Origin: Methylobacterium sp. C25
Lineage (GTDB): Bacteria; Pseudomonadota; Alphaproteobacteria; Rhizobiales; Beijerinckiaceae
Length of the DNA stretch: 64,000 nt
Reading direction: 5' to 3'
Assembly (NCBI RefSeq): GCF_021352225.1
Contig: NZ_JAAUVI010000012.1
Location: forward strand, 62,001-126,000
Position numbers and translations under genes: made by a program. The notes under the pieces are model-generated. The model worked only from the letters and a program-made list of their open reading frames with translations, searched no databases and was not told the DNA's origin. Below, piece after piece: positions 42,204 through 50,322 of the stretch. Positions within the stretch are counted from its first letter, which is position 1. Every line of letters starts with the position of its first letter.

Positions 42204-43636
42204 AGACCGCCCTGACCGTCCTCGCCCTCGCGTTGCTCTCCGGCTCGGCTCTCGCCGGGCAGGCCCCGGGCGCAGCCTCCGCACCGGACGTGCCGGTCAG
42301 CGGCAGGGACCGGTTCTACACCTCGGACCAGTTCTCCAACACGGTCTCGGTGGTCGATCCCGCCGCCAACGTCCTGCTCGGCGTGATCCGGCTCGGCGAC
42401 CCGACGCCGATGAACCTGAGCCCGCTCTATCGCGGGCAGCTTCTGGTCCACGGCATGGGCTTCTCGCCCGACCACAGGACCTTGCTCGCGGTCTCGATCG
42501 GCTCGAACTCCGTGAGCTTCATCGACACGGCGACCAACACGGTCCGCCACACCGCCTATGTCGGGCGCGCGCCGCACGAGGCCTTCTTCACGCCGGACGG
42601 CCGGGAGGTCTGGGTGAGCGTGCGCGGCGAGGACTACATCGCCGTACTCGATGCCGCGACCGCCAAGGAGACGCGCCGGATCACCGTGCCGAACGGGCCC
42701 GGCATGACGATCTTCTCGCCGGACGGCGCCTACGGCTATGTCTGCTCCAGCTTCAGCCCCGAGACGGTGGTGATCGACACGAAGACCCACACCATCGTCG
42801 GGCGCGTGAAGCAGGAGAGCCCGTTCTGCCCCGACATCGCCGCGACACCGGACGGCAAGCAGGTGTGGTTGACCCTCAAGGATGTCGGCAGGACCCAGGT
42901 GTTTTCGGCGCGTCCGCCCTTCGCGCCTCTGAAGACCATCGAGACCGGGCCGATCACCAACCACGTCAACATCGTCTCGACCAAGGCCGGCCAGTTCGCC
43001 TACGTGACGATCGGCGGCCTGAACCAGGTCAAGGTGTTCCGCACCGAGGACTTCACCCAGGTCGCCACCATCCCGACCGGCGCCCTGCCGCACGGGCTCT
43101 GGCCCTCGGGCGACGGCAGCCGCGTCTATGTCGGCCTGGAGAACGCCGACAAGGCGGCGGTGATCGACACCGCATCGAACACCGTGATCGCCGAGGTGCC
43201 GATCGGCCAGGGACCGCAGGGCGTGGCCTACGTCCCGAACGCCGTGCCGGAGGGGGACGGAAAGCAGAACCTCCAGCCGCTGGGCGCCGCCGGCAAGACC
43301 AGCGTGCTGACGCTCGCGGGCACCGATGGCAAGCCGGCGACGCAAGTGACCCTCTTCGACCAAGGCGTGTTGCAGACGCTGCAGGCCGCGGTCACGGGAC
43401 TACCCGCGAAGATGCCGTTCGTGCTGGCGCTGGCCGCCGATCCGAAGGGGGCCGCCGGCCTGGAGCCGCTCGCCGCCTTCATGACCAACCCGGCCGGCGC
43501 GGCCATCGTCAACGCGATCGGCCCGATCCGCCAGATCACCCGCACGGATGCCGGCGCGAGCCGGCGCTACCTCGTGGTGGTCTCAGGCAAGCCCGGTGAA
43601 CTCGGAGGCGTCTTCCAGATGCAGACTGTGGATTGA
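42200..43636 (+). CDS. Periplasmic YVTN-type beta-propeller protein 2
   Basis: 478 residues with signal peptide at 1-19 (T-V-L-A-L-A-L-L-S-G-S-A-L-A). Six to seven propeller repeats span ~35-350, with motifs such as F-F-T-P-D-G-R-E-V-W-V-S-V and A-V-I-D-T-A-S-N-T-V. The last ~120 residues form a separate region with T-L-F-D-Q-G and I-R-Q-I-T-R. Longer than propeller 1 and only distantly similar. Translationally coupled to the DUF305 gene, so the two products probably act together. Confidence 0.8.
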   Translation: MKTALTVLALALLSGSALAGQAPGAASAPDVPVSGRDRFYTSDQFSNTVSVVDPAANVLLGVIRLGDPTPMNLSPLYRGQLLVHGMGFSPDHRTLLAVSIGSNSVSFIDTATNTVRHTAYVGRAPHEAFFTPDGREVWVSVRGEDYIAVLDAATAKETRRITVPNGPGMTIFSPDGAYGYVCSSFSPETVVIDTKTHTIVGRVKQESPFCPDIAATPDGKQVWLTLKDVGRTQVFSARPPFAPLKTIETGPITNHVNIVSTKAGQFAYVTIGGLNQVKVFRTEDFTQVATIPTGALPHGLWPSGDGSRVYVGLENADKAAVIDTASNTVIAEVPIGQGPQGVAYVPNAVPEGDGKQNLQPLGAAGKTSVLTLAGTDGKPATQVTLFDQGVLQTLQAAVTGLPAKMPFVLALAADPKGAAGLEPLAAFMTNPAGAAIVNAIGPIRQITRTDAGASRRYLVVVSGKPGELGGVFQMQTVD

Positions 43637-43899
43637 ACGGGCGGCCTCACGAGCGCGGGAAGCGGGAATCCGAGAGCATGCGTTCGCAGCGCGCGTCCGG
43701 CTGCGACGTCTGCTTTCGAGGCCGCCATTGGCTTGCTTCTATGACCGAGTAGGGTCGGAAGCGGAAGCCTGCGCCCCCCTCCAAGCGGACATATCTCTTG
43801 AGTTTCGCCGAGTCGGCACACCGATACAGCGCTACGAAACGCCGCCACCGAAGGCCGATGGAACGATCGGGCATCGGACCTGTTGGTGACGCGTAGACC

Positions 43900-44268
43900 A
43901 TGGGTACCTCCATGAGCATCGGCACGCGCGTATTCCGCTTCGTCCTCGGGGCCGTCCTGATGGGATTGGTCTTGATGGGAGTGGGGCTTTTCAGCCCCGG
44001 CCTGAGCTGGGCTGTCATCGGTACTGGTGCGGGCGTGTTTGGCCTGATGACCGCCTTCTATGAAGTACTCAATGCAATCCCGGTAATTCGGCACGTTGTT
44101 AACGGAACTCTCGTTAGCCTTGCAGATGTTTTAGCCGCAATACTGTTCGGCGTTTTTGCATGGTTTCAGGGATTTGATTTTGGTTCTGCTTTTTTTCTTT
44201 TCATCGTAGCCAGCATTCTTGTGTACATAATTTATGTGTTTAACACTAGAACTGACTCTTTTGCGTAA
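43900..44268 (+). CDS. Small polytopic membrane protein (122 aa)
   Basis: Start at ATG 43900, or ATG 43912. Three to four hydrophobic helices fill almost the whole protein (V-L-G-A-V-L-M-G-L-V-L-M-G-V-G-L, A-V-I-G-T-G-A-G-V-F-G-L, L-A-A-I-L-F-G-V-F-A-W-F, F-F-L-F-I-V-A-S-I-L-V-Y-I-I-Y). The 3' half is AT-rich, unlike the preceding block. No family recognised. A clear hairpin follows. Confidence 0.55.
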   Translation: MGTSMSIGTRVFRFVLGAVLMGLVLMGVGLFSPGLSWAVIGTGAGVFGLMTAFYEVLNAIPVIRHVVNGTLVSLADVLAAILFGVFAWFQGFDFGSAFFLFIVASILVYIIYVFNTRTDSFA

Positions 44269-44299
44269 AAATCCGATCAGAACTTCTCTATTAGTCGCT

Positions 44300-44320
44300 C
44301 TCACGATTTTGAATCGTGAG
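44300..44320 (+). terminator. Hairpin after the small membrane protein gene
   Basis: CTCACGATT and AATCGTGAG form a perfect 9-bp stem with loop TTG, 31 bases after the stop and followed by TATTATTTAATTTTA. Consistent with an intrinsic terminator. Confidence 0.6.
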
Positions 44321-44469
44321 TATTATTTAATTTTACTTACAAACTGTCAGCTTTAGATCCGCAGTGCATAATAACTAAATGGTTTGTCAGTTTAAAGACA
44401 GCGACGTCGAAGACATGATTTCATATATCGAGAAATTTGTTGCCGACCACGTTTAGCCTCACGGACTTT

Positions 44470-44907
44470 CTAACGGCGCGAAATTTCCTTTAGAACAAAG
44501 CTTGCCTCATCAAATATGCTGAGCATCTTCCGATCGTTTGTCATGATGCCGTCGAAATATGTTCCATAGGCTGCAAAGTTCACATCGACCATATCGTTTC
44601 TTACCCGCTCTGGCTTGGTTTGCAGCTGTCCTCCACCTTCAACCCACCGGAGGACGAGGATAACCGAGCAAAGGGCAAAGCGGAAAATGAAGGTGTTGGG
44701 CATTTCATTGCCAGATGGCAGGCGAATGCCATGCGGATGCTCTTTCATGAGATCCGTCGTCATCAGTAATGTCGTTCTGAGTATTTTCTGTATGATTGAG
44801 GCTGTATATTCGTTGCCAGTACGTATCACTTCAACTTCTGCCTTGATAAATACCTCCCGTACGACATCTCGGAACGTCTCCTGAAGTGTCGAGGCGTCAC
44901 GGAGCAT
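44470..44907 (-). pseudogene. Hypothetical protein gene truncated by the IS element
   Basis: The remaining 145 codons begin at an ATG only one base inside the flank of the IS end (44909). The original 5' end has evidently been lost. The frame is clearly protein-like: long helices, then V-N-F-A-A-Y-G-T-Y-F-D-G-I-M-T-N-D-R-K-M-L. This last motif resembles the end of PIN-like domains (Asp in T-N-D). Composition is lower in GC than the plasmid core. It could still be translated from the IS-provided AAGGT, but is probably inactive. Confidence 0.5.
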
Positions 44908-44934
44908 CTGACCTTGCCCCCTGTTTGCCCTCGT

Positions 44935-45755
44935 TCATAACCAGAGTCCGTTCTGGTTGTGATCCTGTCCGGACCGGGTTGCAAACGCGTTCGGGGTGAG
45001 CCCGCCGAGGCTCGTGTGAGGCGGCAGGTGTTGTAGTCCACCCGCCACGCCCCAATGATGGTCCGAGCCGCCGGCAGGCTGCGGAATAGATGCTCGTTCA
45101 GGCATTCGTCGCGCAAGCGGCCGTTGAAGCTTTCGACGAAGCCGTTCTGCTGCGGCTTGCCGGGCGCTATGTAGTGCCACGCGACCGCACGCTCCTCCTG
45201 CCAGCGTAGGATGGCGTGCGAGGTCAGTTCGGTGCCGTTGTCCGAGACGATCATCAGCGGCTTGCCGCGGAACGCGATGATCCGGTCGAGTTCCCGAGAG
45301 ACGCGACGGCCCGACAGCGAGGTGTCGACGATCAGCGCCAAACACTCACGCGTGCAGTCGTCGACCACGACCAGGATGCGGAAGCGCCGCCCGTCGTCCA
45401 GCGTGTCGGAGACAAAGTCGAGGCTCCAGCGCTGATTCGGCTCCTGCGGCACGGCGGCCGGAGCCCGCGTGCCCAGTGCCCGTTTGCGGCCGCCGCGCCT
45501 GCGCACCGACAGCCGCTCCTCCCTGTAGAGCCGGAAGAGCTTCTTGTGATTCAGTGCAAGGCCCTCCCGCCGCAACAGGATCAGAAGCCGCCTGTAGCCG
45601 AACCGGCGACGCTCGCCGGCCAGGCTGCGCAGGCGCGCCCGCACAATCGCCTCGTCACCGCGGGTCGAGACATAGCGATACGTCTTCGGCTCCAGGCCGA
45701 TCAGCCCGCAGGCACGCCGCTGCGAGTAGCTCTTCTCCTCAATCGCCCAGGTCAC
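44935..45755 (-). pseudogene. IS3-family transposase OrfB, C-terminally frameshifted
   Basis: The DDE integrase core is intact: the first Asp in W-S-L-D-F-V-S-D, the second in I-V-S-D-N-G-T-E, and the Glu in [10 protein letters not shown]. After W-R-V-D-Y-N-T one base is missing (near 45020). The proper ending [11 protein letters not shown] continues in another frame to the stop at 44935, while the unshifted frame runs past the IS end to 44826. The last ~35 residues are therefore abnormal. OrfB is normally made by -1 frameshifting from orfA at the A6C run near 45790. Confidence 0.75.
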
Positions 45756-45778
45756 GGCCGTTCTCCGTGCGCCGGGCG

Positions 45779-46045
45779 TCAGAAGTTTTTTCCCAGCGCC
45801 TCACGCAGCGTCGCCACGTCGAGCATCGCTTCGGCCAGGAGCTTCTTGAGCTTGCGGTTCTCCTCGTCGAGCGCCTTCAGCCGCCGCGCGTCCGACACCT
45901 CCATGCCACCGAAGCGCGAGCGCCACGTGTAGAACGTCGCGTCGCTGATCCCGTGACGGCGGCAGATCTCAGCCACCGCCAGCCCAAGCTGCTGCTCCTT
46001 CAGGATGCCGATGATCTGCTCCTCGCTGAACCGGCTCTTCTTCAT
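45779..46045 (-). CDS. IS3-family transposase OrfA
   Basis: 88 residues: helix-turn-helix of the Tnp_1/HTH_8 type ([32 protein letters not shown]) followed by a leucine-zipper-like coiled coil ([15 protein letters not shown]). It binds the IS ends. The G-AAA-AAA-C run at its 3' end is the slippery site for making the OrfAB fusion. Confidence 0.9.
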   Translation of the reverse strand: MKKSRFSEEQIIGILKEQQLGLAVAEICRRHGISDATFYTWRSRFGGMEVSDARRLKALDEENRKLKKLLAEAMLDVATLREALGKNF

Positions 46046-46091
46046 CGTCCGTCTCCTGTTCGACGGACCCTAGTTTCAGAACGAGGGCGTT

Positions 46092-46310
46092 TCAGGGGGC
46101 AAGGTCACAAGGCGCTTGGATCAGCTCCGCGATCCGCAGATCACATTCGGCAATCACGGCGCGCTCGTAATCGCCAAAAACGCCCTGAGACAGAAACTCC
46201 GTCCGGACATCGTTCAAGGCTTTCACAGGATTGCGCCGCTCCATGCTGGTGAGGGCTGCCGTCAGTCTCACCATCTGCCGGGCGGTCTTGGCTGGGGTGC
46301 TTAGCTGCAT
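46092..46310 (-). CDS. Small helical protein downstream of umuD, cut by the IS
   Basis: Starts at ATG 46310, right after the umuD-like gene on the same strand. About 67 native codons (A-L-T-S-M-E-R-R-N-P-V-K-A-L-N-D-V-R-T-E-F) are followed by 5 codons read from the IS end to a TAG at 46092. The original C-terminus is therefore missing or replaced. No family recognised. It does not resemble UmuC. Confidence 0.45.
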   Translation of the reverse strand: MQLSTPAKTARQMVRLTAALTSMERRNPVKALNDVRTEFLSQGVFGDYERAVIAECDLRIAELIQAPCDLAP

Positions 46311-46313
46311 GGT

Positions 46314-46877
46314 CTAGAACACCCGCGAGCTGCCGGTGACGACGCCCCACACCTGAAAGTCCGCCTCGGCGGGCACCTCGATGTCGGGGAAGGCGGGGTT
46401 CTCCGGATGCAGGACGATCCGGTCGTCCCGGACCTGGTAGGTCTTGAGCGTGAAATCCCCGTTGAGGCAGGCGACGACGATCCGGCCGTGCCGGGCCTCA
46501 ACGGCTTTGTTGACCACGGCGATGTCGCCATGGTGCAGGCCGACGCCGATCATGCTGTCCCCGTGGACGCGCACCAGGAACACGGACGACAGGCCGATGC
46601 CGTGCAGCTCGTTGAGATCGAGCGGCCTGTCCAGGCTGTCCTCGGCCGGGGAGGGGAAGCCGCAGGCCACGGAGGCGGTCACAAGCGGCGCAGAAGCGAT
46701 CAGGCGGGCTTCGCCCGACAGGAAGGCCCCAATACCGCTCATGTTGCCGCCACGGGCCTCAGCGGCCCGTCTGGCGGCGAGGGCGATGTCTACCGGTAGG
46801 CGCACGACGGTGGTACGCTCGCCCCTGGGGCGTCCGGCATTGGGGCGCGGGCCGCCGCGTCGGTTGATGGTCGGCAT
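46314..46877 (-). CDS. umuD: UmuD-like S24 peptidase
   Basis: 187 residues from the ATG at 46877. An unusual basic N-terminus of ~48 residues (R-R-G-G-P-R-P-N-A-G-R-P-R-G-E-R, then V-R-L-P-V-D) may bind DNA. Next comes the UmuD self-cleavage site A-C72-G73-F-P-S-P, then the catalytic Ser108 in H-G-D-S-M and Lys145 in F-T-L-K-T-Y. The spacing Cys-Ser 36 and Ser-Lys 37 equals that of E. coli UmuD (24, 60, 97). RecA filaments trigger cleavage to activate translesion polymerase V. No umuC follows; an IS lies 200 bases downstream. A 27-bp dyad overlaps the promoter. Confidence 0.87.
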   Translation of the reverse strand: MPTINRRGGPRPNAGRPRGERTTVVRLPVDIALAARRAAEARGGNMSGIGAFLSGEARLIASAPLVTASVACGFPSPAEDSLDRPLDLNELHGIGLSSVFLVRVHGDSMIGVGLHHGDIAVVNKAVEARHGRIVVACLNGDFTLKTYQVRDDRIVLHPENPAFPDIEVPAEADFQVWGVVTGSSRVF

Positions 46878-46890
46878 GGCCGCGTCTTTC

Positions 46891-46917
46891 GTTTGGTTTC
46901 TGTTACAGAAATCAAAC
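46891..46917. promoter_or_regulatory. Operator dyad upstream of umuD
   Basis: Arms GTTTGGTTTCTG and CAGAAATCAAAC (one mismatch in 12) flank TTA, ending 13 bases before the umuD start. It is not the alphaproteobacterial LexA box (GAAC-N7-GAAC), so autoregulation through the N-terminal basic domain is possible. Confidence 0.6.
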
Positions 46918-47053
46918 AGCGGAATGCGCTGCGCCGCAATCCTGTTCCGGCTGTCAATGCCCAAGCTTCAGGCAGGGGTGTGGTTTTCGGGGATAACGGC
47001 GTTTTGTACGGAAGAGACTTCTGGTGAATAGGCATCAGGCTTAGAATAGCAAC

Positions 47054-48721
47054 ATGACCCTGACACTGTTCGCCTCAGAAGTTGCCCGCTTCTTTGCTAG
47101 CTCGGAACCGGAGGTTTTGTGTGTAACTGGCAAGTGGGGCGTGGGAAAAACCTACGGCTGGAACAGCAATCTTCACTTAGCTCAAACAGCTAAGAAAGTT
47201 ACTTTACATAAATATGCCTACGTATCGCTATTCGGTCGCAACTCACTTAATGATGTCCGGAGCGCGATCGTAGAACAGACGGTGGACAGCCGCGTTCCGG
47301 GTAAAGTCCCCGATCTCTCATCTCTGGAAACGACCCTTTCGAGCCTGACAAATCTAACCCGGAACGCCGGTATAATAGGCCGGATTATTCCTCAGGCTAA
47401 AAAGTACATCGAGAGCAGTCAGCGCCTTCTATTCGTCCTCACAAGGGAGCAGATTGTATGTCTGGATGACTTGGAGCGGGCCGGATCGGGCCTAGGCACT
47501 AAGGACATAATTGGTATGGTTTCCCAGCTGCGTGAAGAGAAACGCTGCAAGGTTGTCATCCTGCTCAACGAAGAGATGCTGAGCGAAGGCAATAAATCTG
47601 ATTTTCAGGCACAGCTCGAAAAAGTAGCCGACACTGTTTTAAAGTTCGAGCCTTCGCCTACGGAAGCAGCCGAGTTTGGCCTTAAGCAGGGCATGCCATA
47701 TTACGAATATCTCAAAGAGAATTGCACAAAACTCAAAATCCTGAATATTCGCGTCATAAAAAGAGCGGAAAAGTTCGCCGAGCGCCTGAACACCATTTTA
47801 CATGGTCTCGATGCGAGGGTGCTCAAACAGGCAGTTCACACGGCGACAATCGCCTGCCTTTCCAAATTCCAGCCCGAAAACACCCCAAGCTTGGATGAAA
47901 TACGTCAATTCAACAGCTACGAAACGCTTGCGGCAAGAATGGGTTCAACAGACAGTAAAATATCGCCGTCATTCATGCTCTTACGGGACTATGAATATAA
48001 CAACACAGATGAGTTTGACGAAGCTGTCATTAGCGGTGTCGAAAACGGCTTTTTCGATGAACATTTAGTCCAGTCGAAGGGCCAGCTGGTCAATCAGAAC
48101 TTAGCTGCATCTGATAAAACAACGTGCCATAAATCCGCATGGGACATCTATTATAATTCGTTTGAGGATGACGGCATAGAAATCGTCGCCAGCCTTGAGC
48201 AATCACTTTTGAACAATATCAGCGTCATCGATCCGCCCAATATAAATAGCATTGTGCGACTACTAAAATCGATTGGAGAGAATGCCAAGGCAGGGGAGCT
48301 GCTGACTTATTACGTGTCGAACAAATCAGGTGGCAAGGAGTTTTGGGACTTAACCAACTTTCATCTAGGGTTTGGGGGATGGGACGCTGATCTTGTCAGC
48401 GCATTTAAAACGAAATTCGATAGTTTTCCAATTACGGTTGACCCCTACTCTCTGCTTGAGAAGTTCGCCGAGCGTGAGGCTTGGAATACAGCCGACGAAG
48501 AAGTTCTTGCCAAACTGACGCCCGATGACTTTTACACAATTTTCAAGACGCTTCGAGGCACGCAACTCAGGACAGCGATTTCAGGGGCTCTCTTCTTTCG
48601 GAGGGTCAGCAACCCCACTCCGCATATGCAGACGATCAACGCAAATGTTCAGAGTGCTTTGGATCGCATAGCGCAGGAAAACCCTGTGAATGCTCGCCGC
48701 GTACAGATGTATCTGTCCTAG
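47054..48721 (+). CDS. KAP-like P-loop NTPase, candidate defence protein
   Basis: 555 residues. Walker A T-G-K-W-G-V-G-K-T is at 25-33 and Walker B V-C-L-D-D-L-E-R-A at ~135-143, the pattern of KAP/STAND-type P-loop NTPases, followed by I-L-L-N-E-E (sensor-like). No transmembrane insertion typical of classical KAP NTPases is obvious. The C-terminal ~300 residues are helical and unrecognised. Codon use is markedly less GC-rich than in the plasmid core. Flanked by umuD/IS and a ParDE pair near a recombinase, as in defence islands. Function is inference; no nuclease or effector domain was seen. Confidence 0.65.
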   Translation: MTLTLFASEVARFFASSEPEVLCVTGKWGVGKTYGWNSNLHLAQTAKKVTLHKYAYVSLFGRNSLNDVRSAIVEQTVDSRVPGKVPDLSSLETTLSSLTNLTRNAGIIGRIIPQAKKYIESSQRLLFVLTREQIVCLDDLERAGSGLGTKDIIGMVSQLREEKRCKVVILLNEEMLSEGNKSDFQAQLEKVADTVLKFEPSPTEAAEFGLKQGMPYYEYLKENCTKLKILNIRVIKRAEKFAERLNTILHGLDARVLKQAVHTATIACLSKFQPENTPSLDEIRQFNSYETLAARMGSTDSKISPSFMLLRDYEYNNTDEFDEAVISGVENGFFDEHLVQSKGQLVNQNLAASDKTTCHKSAWDIYYNSFEDDGIEIVASLEQSLLNNISVIDPPNINSIVRLLKSIGENAKAGELLTYYVSNKSGGKEFWDLTNFHLGFGGWDADLVSAFKTKFDSFPITVDPYSLLEKFAEREAWNTADEEVLAKLTPDDFYTIFKTLRGTQLRTAISGALFFRRVSNPTPHMQTINANVQSALDRIAQENPVNARRVQMYLS

Positions 48722-48739
48722 AACGAGGAGGGCGGTAGC

Positions 48740-49033
48740 TCACTCAAAATCGTCCGTACCGATGTCGCGGTAGCCGCTCAACACTCTGACCAACTCGATG
48801 CCATCCTTGGCGGGCAGGTAATACAGGACGTAATTGCCAACCGGGAAGCTGCGCAGCGCGTCGGCAAGCTCGGGCCGAGCCCGGCCCGCGCCGGGATTGT
48901 CGGACAGCATGTTCAGCGCCCGGTCAATCCGGTCAAGCATGCTGTCGGCCGCCGCTTCGTTGTCGTCGGCGATGTAGTCCCAGACATCGAGGAGGTCGAG
49001 CCGGGCGCGGGGCCGCCGGACGATGTTAGCCAC
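48740..49033 (-). CDS. parE: ParE/RelE-family toxin
   Basis: 97 residues from GTG 49033, which overlaps the parD stop; GTG 49054 would add seven. Fold markers: R-R-P-R-A-R-L-D-L-L-D-V-W-D-Y-I-A near the N-terminus, L-S-D-N-P-G-A-G-R, R-S-F-P-V-G-N-Y-V-L-Y-Y and I-E-L-V-R-V-L-S-G-Y-R-D. ParE toxins inhibit DNA gyrase. Coupled with the upstream antitoxin to stabilise the plasmid. Confidence 0.88.
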   Translation of the reverse strand: MANIVRRPRARLDLLDVWDYIADDNEAAADSMLDRIDRALNMLSDNPGAGRARPELADALRSFPVGNYVLYYLPAKDGIELVRVLSGYRDIGTDDFE

Positions 49034-49301
49034 GCGTCGGGACTTTACTGGCACCGCCGCGCCGGGCTCGCGCCTCGGCTTTGACAGCCGCCATGTCGTG
49101 CGGTTCCGCCGGGCCGCTGTCGAGCCCTTCCCGGATTTCCTTCCGCAGGGCCTCCAGCTTGGCGGCCCGCATCTGTTCGCGCTCTTCCATCAACCGCAAA
49201 CCGTCGCGCATGACCTCGCTGGCGGAGGCATAGCGCCCGCTGTTCACCAGCCCCCGCACGAACTGCTCGTAATGCTCTCCCAGCGTGTAGCTCGAAGCCA
49301 T
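49026..49301 (-). CDS. parD: ParD-family antitoxin
   Basis: 91 residues: ribbon-helix-helix start (Y-T-L-G-E-H-Y-E-Q-F-V, G-R-Y-A-S-A-S-E-V-M-R-D-G-L-R) and a charged C-terminal helix that binds and neutralises ParE. It overlaps parE by eight bases. A dyad sits upstream at 49321-49345, where ParD would autorepress. Confidence 0.9.
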   Translation of the reverse strand: MASSYTLGEHYEQFVRGLVNSGRYASASEVMRDGLRLMEEREQMRAAKLEALRKEIREGLDSGPAEPHDMAAVKAEARARRGGASKVPTRG

Positions 49302-49320
49302 TGCCTTCCTCCTTTATGCT

Positions 49321-49345
49321 GCAAAGTATCATTTTATGATATTTG
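49321..49345. promoter_or_regulatory. Operator dyad of parDE
   Basis: TATCAT-TTT-ATGATA is flanked by GCAAA on the left and TTTGC on the right (one extra base on the left), 20 bases upstream of parD. Typical of an autoregulatory ribbon-helix-helix operator. Confidence 0.6.
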
Positions 49346-49380
49346 CGCCAAAGGATTTCTGACGTGCGACGCGCAAGGGA

Positions 49381-49944
49381 TCACCACATCCGGGCGGCGA
49401 TCTCACGTTCCTCAGCTCCCATGGCGTCGGCGTAAATCGCCGTGGTGGCGATATCGGCGTGGCCGAGCCAGCGTTGCAGCAGGTTGAGGGGCACGCCCGG
49501 GCGCAGAGCGTGGACACCGAACCCGTGCCGTAGACCCTTGGGGGATGCGTGCGGGCCGCTGATCCCGGCCGCCGCCATGATCGCCTTGACGTAGCGCCAC
49601 GCCGTCGTGCGGCCCCACGGCCAAAGCCGCCCGGCCGGGGATAGCAAGCGGCCGAGCTGGGCCAGCACTTCATCGGGCACTGGCACCTCGCGAACCTCAG
49701 GTCGGCCGCGCTTCTTCAGGGATCGGATTGCTACGCTGCCGGCAGGATCGAGGTCGCCAGCAACCACGTCCAGCGCCTCGGAGAGCCGGCAGCCGGTCCA
49801 TGCCAGCAGATGGCAGAACGCACGCAGCTCCGGCGCAGCCAGGTCGGCTGCCGCGAGGAAGCGGCGGCGTTCGTCGGGGTTGAGATACTTGCGGAGGCCT
49901 CGGGCGGTGTGGAGCCGCCAGCTGGTCGGGCGTGGGTAGGGCAT
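49381..49944 (-). CDS. Short tyrosine recombinase/integrase
   Basis: 187 residues, consisting only of the catalytic domain; the N-terminal core-binding domain of normal 300-residue integrases is missing. Catalytic residues: Arg in T-G-C-R-L-S-E-A-L, the beta-hairpin Lys in L-K-K-R-G, H/R in G-L-R-H-G-F, W-L-G-H and the Tyr in A-I-Y-A-D-A-M. It begins with R-P-T-S-W-R-L-H-T-A-R-G-L-R-K-Y-L. Either a truncated remnant or one of the compact plasmid recombinases that resolve multimers. Confidence 0.8.
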   Translation of the reverse strand: MPYPRPTSWRLHTARGLRKYLNPDERRRFLAAADLAAPELRAFCHLLAWTGCRLSEALDVVAGDLDPAGSVAIRSLKKRGRPEVREVPVPDEVLAQLGRLLSPAGRLWPWGRTTAWRYVKAIMAAAGISGPHASPKGLRHGFGVHALRPGVPLNLLQRWLGHADIATTAIYADAMGAEEREIAARMW

Positions 49945-50322
49945 CGGATCAGGCTTTCATCAGGGCCTGACATGCCGCGCAGGCCTGTCGCGGTCGGCCT
50001 GAACCCGTTTTCCCCATTCTGTTCCAGCGCCGAGCGCAAGCGGATCGAGGTGGCGAGATGCTCAAGCTTCTGGGATGTCAGTATCAGAGTGAGGACCGGA
50101 CTGAAGGCAGGGCGGTCGCCAACTTCGCGTTTCCATCCCGAACCGACTTCGAACGGCGGCCGACAAATGTCCGTTTTGGAGAAACCCTGACGAACTTCAG
50201 CATGCCCGGCATGGATCGAAAGCAGGCAATTAAGCCGGTCGCGCGGACTAGGGCTTGTGGAATTGTCCGAAAAATACGTCATTATTCGGATAAAAATTCT
50301 GATATCCAAATCATATCAATAT
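49945..50322. other. Intergenic region, no gene recognised
   Basis: About 380 bases between the recombinase and the conjugation operon. The part from 50250 to 50330 is AT-rich. I see no attachment site or RNA I can support. Confidence 0.35.

Larger units (their letters stand above)
44909..46107 (-). mobile_element. IS3-family insertion sequence (IS407-like)
   Basis: Length 1199 bp. The terminal inverted repeats begin TGACCTTGCCCCCTG at both ends (left end reading right from 44909, right end reading left from 46107) and match further on at CCCTCGTTC and GTCCG. It carries orfA and orfB with a programmed-frameshift signal between them. The flanks (CATC left, CAAG right) are not a direct repeat, so the element has probably undergone recombination or deletion since insertion. 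Confidence 0.85.

Noticed and set aside
43855-43880. Fifth ECF-type promoter near 43858
   Set aside because: TGGAACG and GGCATC are present but separated by only four bases, unlike the constant 13 in the four accepted sites.
44379-44456. 25-codon open frame between the hairpin and the truncated gene
   Set aside because: Too short, no ribosome-binding site and no hydrophobic or charged pattern that would support translation.
46891-46917. LexA (SOS) box upstream of umuD
   Set aside because: The dyad does not match GAAC-N7-GAAC or GTTC-N7-GTTC; annotated as an operator of unknown binder.
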